A DNA stretch of 7,996 nucleotides, taken from assembly GCA_025355595.1 (NCBI GenBank), contig JANXZI010000397.1:1-7996 (forward strand), written 5' to 3'. The stretch is from Spartobacteria bacterium (GTDB taxonomy: Bacteria; Verrucomicrobiota; Verrucomicrobiia; Chthoniobacterales; Chthoniobacteraceae). A program made the translations under genes and the position numbers. This document shows, in pieces, positions 5,678-7,996 of the stretch (position 1 is its first letter; the number at the start of each line of letters is the position of its first letter). The notes beneath the pieces are model-generated. The model saw only the letters and a program-made list of their open reading frames with translations. It ran no database searches and had not been told where the DNA came from.

Positions 5678-6394
5678 CTATTCCCACGAGATGGCGTCGT
5701 CCGGCGTGTCGCTGGCCGACGTCCCACGGAATCTTTTTGGGAAAGTCTTTGTTCCGAGAATCTGATCCTTGCCCAGGGAGAAGACCATGGCTCCCATGCG
5801 AATCGTCTCGAAGTCGCTGTAGTACTTTTGCACGTCCTTCGCCGCGATTTCGTCCGCGCCCGTGGCGTCGAGCATGATGCAGTATTGCGTGCCCCAGGGA
5901 TCCATCAGCGCGCCCCTCGGTGCGAAGGCCGGGAATCCCGTGCCGTCCACAAAGCCGCTCCGCGGATTCTTCGTGTCCTTGGCCACGGGGTGCTCGAAAT
6001 ATTTCTGCTGGCGCGGGTTCAGTTTGTTGTTCGCGTTCGACCCGGTGGCGATGCTGCGGAGAACGTTGAAAAGATCGGCGTTTTCATTTTCATAGTCGCC
6101 CTGCTCTCCCTTTACCCCGGTGTTCTTCGTTTTCGGGCCAAATGTATAAACGGTCGTCGCAGAGGAGGACGAGACCGGCGGGAATTTCCCGTTGTCGTTG
6201 AAATACAGTTTGCATGCGGCCACGATCTGCTTCGCGTCTGCGGTCGCCTCGGCGCGGCGCGCGTTGTTCTTTGCCGCGATGACGACGGGAAAGAGGAGCT
6301 TCATGAGGATCGCGATGATCGCGATCACCGTCAGCAATTCGATGAGGGTAAATGCCGCAGTGCGTGGCTTTCGGAAGGAGGTTCGGGGATTCAT
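5678..6394 (-). CDS. Type IV pilin-like / GspG-like pseudopilin with N-terminal methylation motif
   Basis: A 238-residue exported protein, probably a pseudopilin of a type II secretion or pilus-like system. A basic leader (residues 1-14, ending RTAA) precedes AFTLIELLTVIAIIAIL, the class III signal; cleavage is expected before F15, giving mature Glu5 (E19). Ala replaces the classical Gly at -1, as in many Verrucomicrobia and Planctomycetes sequences I recall. K32 (mature position 18) lies inside the hydrophobic helix, which is unusual. The C-terminal part has GspG-like landmarks: MDPWGTQYCIMLD, then MVFSLGKDQ, and the ending TPDDAISWE, resembling GspG's 'DPWG..Y', 'SLG.DG' and 'DI.NW'. A longer hydrophilic insert (SSSSATTVYTF.. 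to FEHPV) makes it larger than E. coli GspG. ATG 6394 was chosen because it leaves a short leader; an upstream ATG at 6535 would add 47 residues. It lies 20 bp upstream of the tRNA-Gly. No other secretion gene is in the window. Confidence 0.85.
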   Translation of the reverse strand: MNPRTSFRKPRTAAFTLIELLTVIAIIAILMKLLFPVVIAAKNNARRAEATADAKQIVAACKLYFNDNGKFPPVSSSSATTVYTFGPKTKNTGVKGEQGDYENENADLFNVLRSIATGSNANNKLNPRQQKYFEHPVAKDTKNPRSGFVDGTGFPAFAPRGALMDPWGTQYCIMLDATGADEIAAKDVQKYYSDFETIRMGAMVFSLGKDQILGTKTFPKRFRGTSASDTPDDAISWE

Positions 6395-6406
6395 GGCGGT
6401 GGCGGG

Positions 6407-6426
6407 ACGCCGGAAGTTACCGGCGT
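6407..6426 (-). promoter_or_regulatory. Hairpin in the 5' leader of the pseudopilin gene
   Basis: ACGCCGG (6407-6413) and CCGGCGT (6420-6426) are perfect 7-bp complements around AAGTTA. The stem lies 12-32 nt upstream of the pseudopilin ATG on its strand. If transcribed, it would sit close to the ribosome landing site of a gene with no Shine-Dalgarno sequence, so it could influence translation. It could equally be an operator-like DNA dyad. Confidence 0.4.
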
Positions 6427-6443
6427 GCGGATGCGTGACAACA

Positions 6444-6529
6444 AAAAATCCGCCGCCCAACGGATTGTCATGCGGTGGAAAAATCCGCTTGCGTGAACGG
6501 GTCGGCGCGATAGTTTCGCGCCCCTTTTT
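6444..6529 (+). promoter_or_regulatory. Structured leader with terminator-like hairpin upstream of the small basic protein gene (possible attenuator)
   Basis: GGCGCGA (6504-6510), loop TAGTT, TCGCGCC (6516-6522), then CC and five T's (6525-6529): on the plus strand this has the form of an intrinsic terminator, ending 26 nt before the ATG at 6556. No plus-strand gene lies upstream that it could terminate. Earlier in the leader, AATCCG (6447-6452) pairs with CGGATT (6461-6466), and GCGG (6472-6475) with CCGC (6485-6488). The word AAAAATCCGC occurs twice (6444-6453, 6479-6488), so CGGATT could pair with either copy. Such mutually exclusive pairings are typical of attenuators. No promoter was identified, so transcription through the leader is inferred. 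Confidence 0.45.
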
Positions 6530-6555
6530 CCACACAACACCCGACCACTTTCACC

Positions 6556-6711
6556 ATGTCCCAACATCGCAGTCTCAAAGGTGCCGCAACCATCGCGGCA
6601 AAGCGTAATGTCCTCAAGCGTTTCGAGCGCGTGGAGGTGCTCAAGAAGCGCGGCCAGTGGAAAGAGGGCGACAAGGTGCTCGCGCTCCGCAAGACGAAGC
6701 CGGACGCGTAG
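6556..6711 (+). CDS. Small basic protein of the Chlamydiae/Verrucomicrobia family
   Basis: A 51-residue, Lys/Arg-rich protein. It begins MSQHRSLKGAA, continues KRNVLKRFERVEVLKKRG (residues 16-33), and ends QWKEGDKVLALRKTKPDA. The core 'KRNVLKRFERV..L...G.W..G....GL.KTK' matches a short conserved family I recognise from Chlamydiae and Verrucomicrobia (TIGR04137 from memory, not searched). The function is not established; size, charge and conservation suggest RNA or ribosome association, but that is inference. There is no signal peptide or membrane segment. The ATG is fixed by the conserved MSxHxSL start; no Shine-Dalgarno sequence is visible. Upstream is a structured leader ending in a terminator-like hairpin; downstream is a GC-rich hairpin before the convergent rsmH. 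It is easily missed by gene callers because of its length. Confidence 0.92.
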   Translation: MSQHRSLKGAATIAAKRNVLKRFERVEVLKKRGQWKEGDKVLALRKTKPDA

Positions 6712-6737
6712 TCCGTCTCGGCGGGCTCGCGGTCCGT

Positions 6738-6757
6738 CGCCGCCGACGCGGCGGTTT
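6738..6757 (+). terminator. Intrinsic terminator of the small basic protein gene
   Basis: CGCCGC (6738-6743), loop CGAC, GCGGCG (6748-6753) forms a 6-bp all-GC stem extended by a T-G wobble and followed by TTT (6755-6757), with TTTT again at 6764-6767. It lies 26 bp after the stop of the small basic protein and just before the end of the convergent rsmH. The T-run is short, so the call is moderate. Confidence 0.5.
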
Positions 6758-6760
6758 GCG

Positions 6761-7816
6761 TCAGTTTTCAGCGCGCCGCGCCCAGCGGAGTTTCGCGGGG
6801 GCGGAGCGGGGATTGGAATGCTGCTCGGCAGGCGTGGCGCGGAGGACTCCGTCGCTCACGGCGGCATACATTCCGGCGCGCAGCCCGGCGTCGAATGATT
6901 TTTTTACGCGGCGATCCTCGCCGGAGTGAAACGTGAGGATGGCGGCGCGTGCGCCTGGCTTCATGCAGCCGGGCAGTTGGCGCAGCAGCGTGTCGAGTGC
7001 GGAGAATTCGTCATTCACTGCGATGCGCAGCGCCTGGAAGACCCGGCGGACCGACAGGGTGGCGTCCTTGATTTTGATGTGCGGCAGGGCGAGACGGATC
7101 GCGTTCGCGAACTCGCTGGTGCGTGCGAACTTTTTTCCCGCGAGGGCGGATGCGAGGACGGCGGCATTCAGCTCGTCAGAATTTTCATCGAGCAGTGCGG
7201 CGAGTGCTGCGAGGCTGATTTTTTCCAGCAGGGCAGATGCGGGCTGGCCGCGCTGCGGGTTCATTCGCATATCGAGCGGGCCGTCGAGCTTCACGGAGAA
7301 ACCGCGCGCGGGATCGTCGATCTGCATGGATGAAACTCCGAGGTCTGCGAGCACGATGTCCGCGCCTCCGAGGGCGTGCGCCGCGAGCGCCTGCGCGATG
7401 CCGGCAAAATTGCTCCGCCTCGCGAGGAATGCCTCCGCGCCGAAGCCGAGCCCGCGCAGGCGGGCCTCGGTCTTCGGAAGTTCGATTGGGTCGGCGTCGA
7501 GCCCGAGAAGGACGCCGCCGGGCTGGATGCGCGCGAGGATTTCCTGCGAGTGTCCGCCGTGGCCGAGCGTGCAATCCACCGCGATGTCGCCGGGCTTTGG
7601 TGCGAGCACGGCGAGGATTTCCGCGACCATGATCGGGCGGTGCGTCCCCGCAGGAGTTTTTCCCGATGCGATCACTTTCGCGACGGTGGCCGCATGGCGC
7701 TGCGGATCGTGTTCCTTGTATTTCTCCTCGAAGCGGCGCGGATTTTTTCCGGAGTAGCGTTTGCGCCGCTTGTGCGGTGTCGCTGGAGGTTCGGGGAAGT
7801 TTTCCTCGGGCATCAT
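6761..7816 (-). CDS. rsmH: 16S rRNA (cytosine(1402)-N(4))-methyltransferase RsmH (MraW)
   Basis: Cytoplasmic SAM-dependent enzyme that methylates N4 of C1402 in the 16S rRNA decoding centre. The 351-residue product has the full signature: THRPIMVAEIL (58-68), SAM loop DCTLGHGGHS (81-90), LGLDADP (104-110), ADLGVSSMQID (157-167), RGFS (171-174), GPLDMRM (179-185), RRVFQALRIAVNDEF (257-271), TFHSGEDRRVK (295-305) and NPRSAPAKLR (335-344). Two usual signatures vary: FHSLEDR reads FHSGEDR, and NPRSRSAKLR reads NPRSAPAKLR. It is longer than the 313-residue E. coli enzyme because of a basic N-terminal extension (HKRRKRYSGKNPRRFEEKY...SGKTPAG), which I recall in other Verrucomicrobia. The start is the first of a tandem ATGATG; an upstream ATG at 7942 would add unrelated repeat-encoded residues. 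Downstream is the convergent small basic protein gene, not ftsL/ftsI, so the usual cell-division cluster order is absent on that side. Confidence 0.96.
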   Translation of the reverse strand: MMPEENFPEPPATPHKRRKRYSGKNPRRFEEKYKEHDPQRHAATVAKVIASGKTPAGTHRPIMVAEILAVLAPKPGDIAVDCTLGHGGHSQEILARIQPGGVLLGLDADPIELPKTEARLRGLGFGAEAFLARRSNFAGIAQALAAHALGGADIVLADLGVSSMQIDDPARGFSVKLDGPLDMRMNPQRGQPASALLEKISLAALAALLDENSDELNAAVLASALAGKKFARTSEFANAIRLALPHIKIKDATLSVRRVFQALRIAVNDEFSALDTLLRQLPGCMKPGARAAILTFHSGEDRRVKKSFDAGLRAGMYAAVSDGVLRATPAEQHSNPRSAPAKLRWARRAEN

Positions 7817-7855
7817 CGTGGGGTCGCAGCGTAGGGCAGGGGCTTTGGGTGGGGA

Positions 7856-7918
7856 ACATCCAACATCGCAAGTTGAACGTTCAACAAATGGCGAATGACG
7901 GGTGGCTGGTGAAAAGTG
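7856..7918. repeat. Degenerate 7-nt periodic repeat upstream of rsmH, with a 14-bp palindrome
   Basis: Read in steps of seven on the plus strand from 7856: ACATCCA, ACATCGC, AAGTTGA, ACGTTCA, ACAAATG, GCGAATG, ACGGGTG, GCTGGTG, AAAAGTG. The last five units all end in (A/G)TG and the first two share ACATC. GTTGAACGTTCAAC (7872-7885) is a perfect palindrome at the join. This is non-coding DNA of the degenerate heptamer-repeat kind reported in intergenic regions of various bacteria, not a CRISPR. It lies 40 bp upstream of the rsmH start. Confidence 0.55.
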
Positions 7919-7920
7919 GC

Positions 7921-7994
7921 TGCGACGCCCTCGTCGCAACATGTATCCGTGCCGCCTCGTCGCGGGGCGAGGTCGGAGGCGGGGGCGCCTCCGA
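7921..7994. repeat. Cluster of three inverted repeats at the window end
   Basis: Three dyads lie in 74 bp: TGCGACG/CGTCGCA (7921-7927 / 7932-7938, loop CCCT); CCTCG/CGAGG (7955-7959 / 7968-7972); and TCGGAGGC/GCCTCCGA (7973-7980 / 7987-7994, loop GGGGGC), the last with an 8-bp perfect stem. Together with the adjacent heptad repeat they form a REP-like, repeat-dense intergenic segment. It could also end the next gene beyond the window. No T-run is seen within the window. Confidence 0.5.
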
Positions 7995-7996
7995 TA

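Noticed and set aside
5480..5765. Two short plus-strand frames over the tRNA (with GEGNRTLVCCLG and VKGIEPSYAAWE)
   Set aside because: They are antisense translations of the tRNA-Gly, a well-known type of spurious protein annotation. They have no start context or codon support.
6489..6516. TTGCGT-16-TAGTTT as a sigma-70 promoter for the small basic protein
   Set aside because: It has only three matches of six in each box, and the -10 overlaps the loop of the terminator-like hairpin, so it was not annotated.
6395..6535. 47-residue N-terminal extension of the pseudopilin from an ATG at 6535
   Set aside because: It would bury the prepilin leader and run through the divergent leader region. A 14-residue leader from 6394 is normal.
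7817..7942. 42-residue N-terminal extension of RsmH from an ATG at 7942
   Set aside because: The extra codons are translated heptad repeat and dyad DNA, with no similarity to RsmH. The ATGATG at 7816 precedes the recognisable extension.
7856..7994. CRISPR-like array
   Set aside because: The repeat unit is 7 nt and degenerate, with no constant 24-37 nt repeat or spacers, and no cas genes are nearby.

Overview
The window looks like chromosomal DNA from a high-GC member of the Verrucomicrobiota. The best lineage marker is an intact 51-residue small basic protein (6556-6711) of a family I know only from Chlamydiae and Verrucomicrobia. An N-terminally extended RsmH and a 'FTLIELL' pseudopilin with Ala at the cleavage site agree with this. 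I cannot place it below phylum.

Layout, left to right. (1) Minus strand, 1-1151: the N-terminal 383 residues of a class III nucleotide cyclase fused to a Ser/Thr protein kinase, cut by the window edge at the kinase DFG motif. (2) Plus strand, 1325-3448: rfbB and rfbD, the second and last enzymes specific to dTDP-L-rhamnose synthesis, separated by a 258-bp repeat-rich spacer bounded by 11-bp perfect inverted repeats. (3) Minus strand, 3458-3955: a small TPR protein convergent with rfbD, with a hairpin spanning both stop codons. (4) Plus strand, 4105-5406: a clade-X type ATP-dependent 6-phosphofructokinase. (5) Minus strand, 6394-5587: a GspG-like pseudopilin gene followed 20 bp later by tRNA-Gly(CCC). 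(6) Plus strand, 6556-6711: the small basic protein gene, preceded by a structured leader that includes a hairpin plus T5 resembling an intrinsic terminator. (7) Minus strand, 6761-7816: rsmH. (8) 7817-7996: non-coding DNA with a degenerate 7-nt periodic repeat and a cluster of dyads.

Most neighbours are functionally unrelated: sugar-nucleotide synthesis, glycolysis, secretion or pilus, ribosome modification and signalling. Only rfbB-rfbD form a clear pathway pair; the other dTDP-rhamnose genes (rfbA, rfbC) are not here. None of the eight protein genes has a recognisable Shine-Dalgarno sequence near its start, so starts were chosen from homology and in-frame stops.

I did not find a convincing multi-gene new system. 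The items most worth a second look are the possible attenuator leader of the small basic protein gene, the inverted-repeat-bounded element between rfbB and rfbD, the cyclase-kinase fusion with an Asn-to-Asp change at a catalytic position, the pseudopilin-tRNA arrangement, and the heptad-periodic DNA upstream of rsmH.
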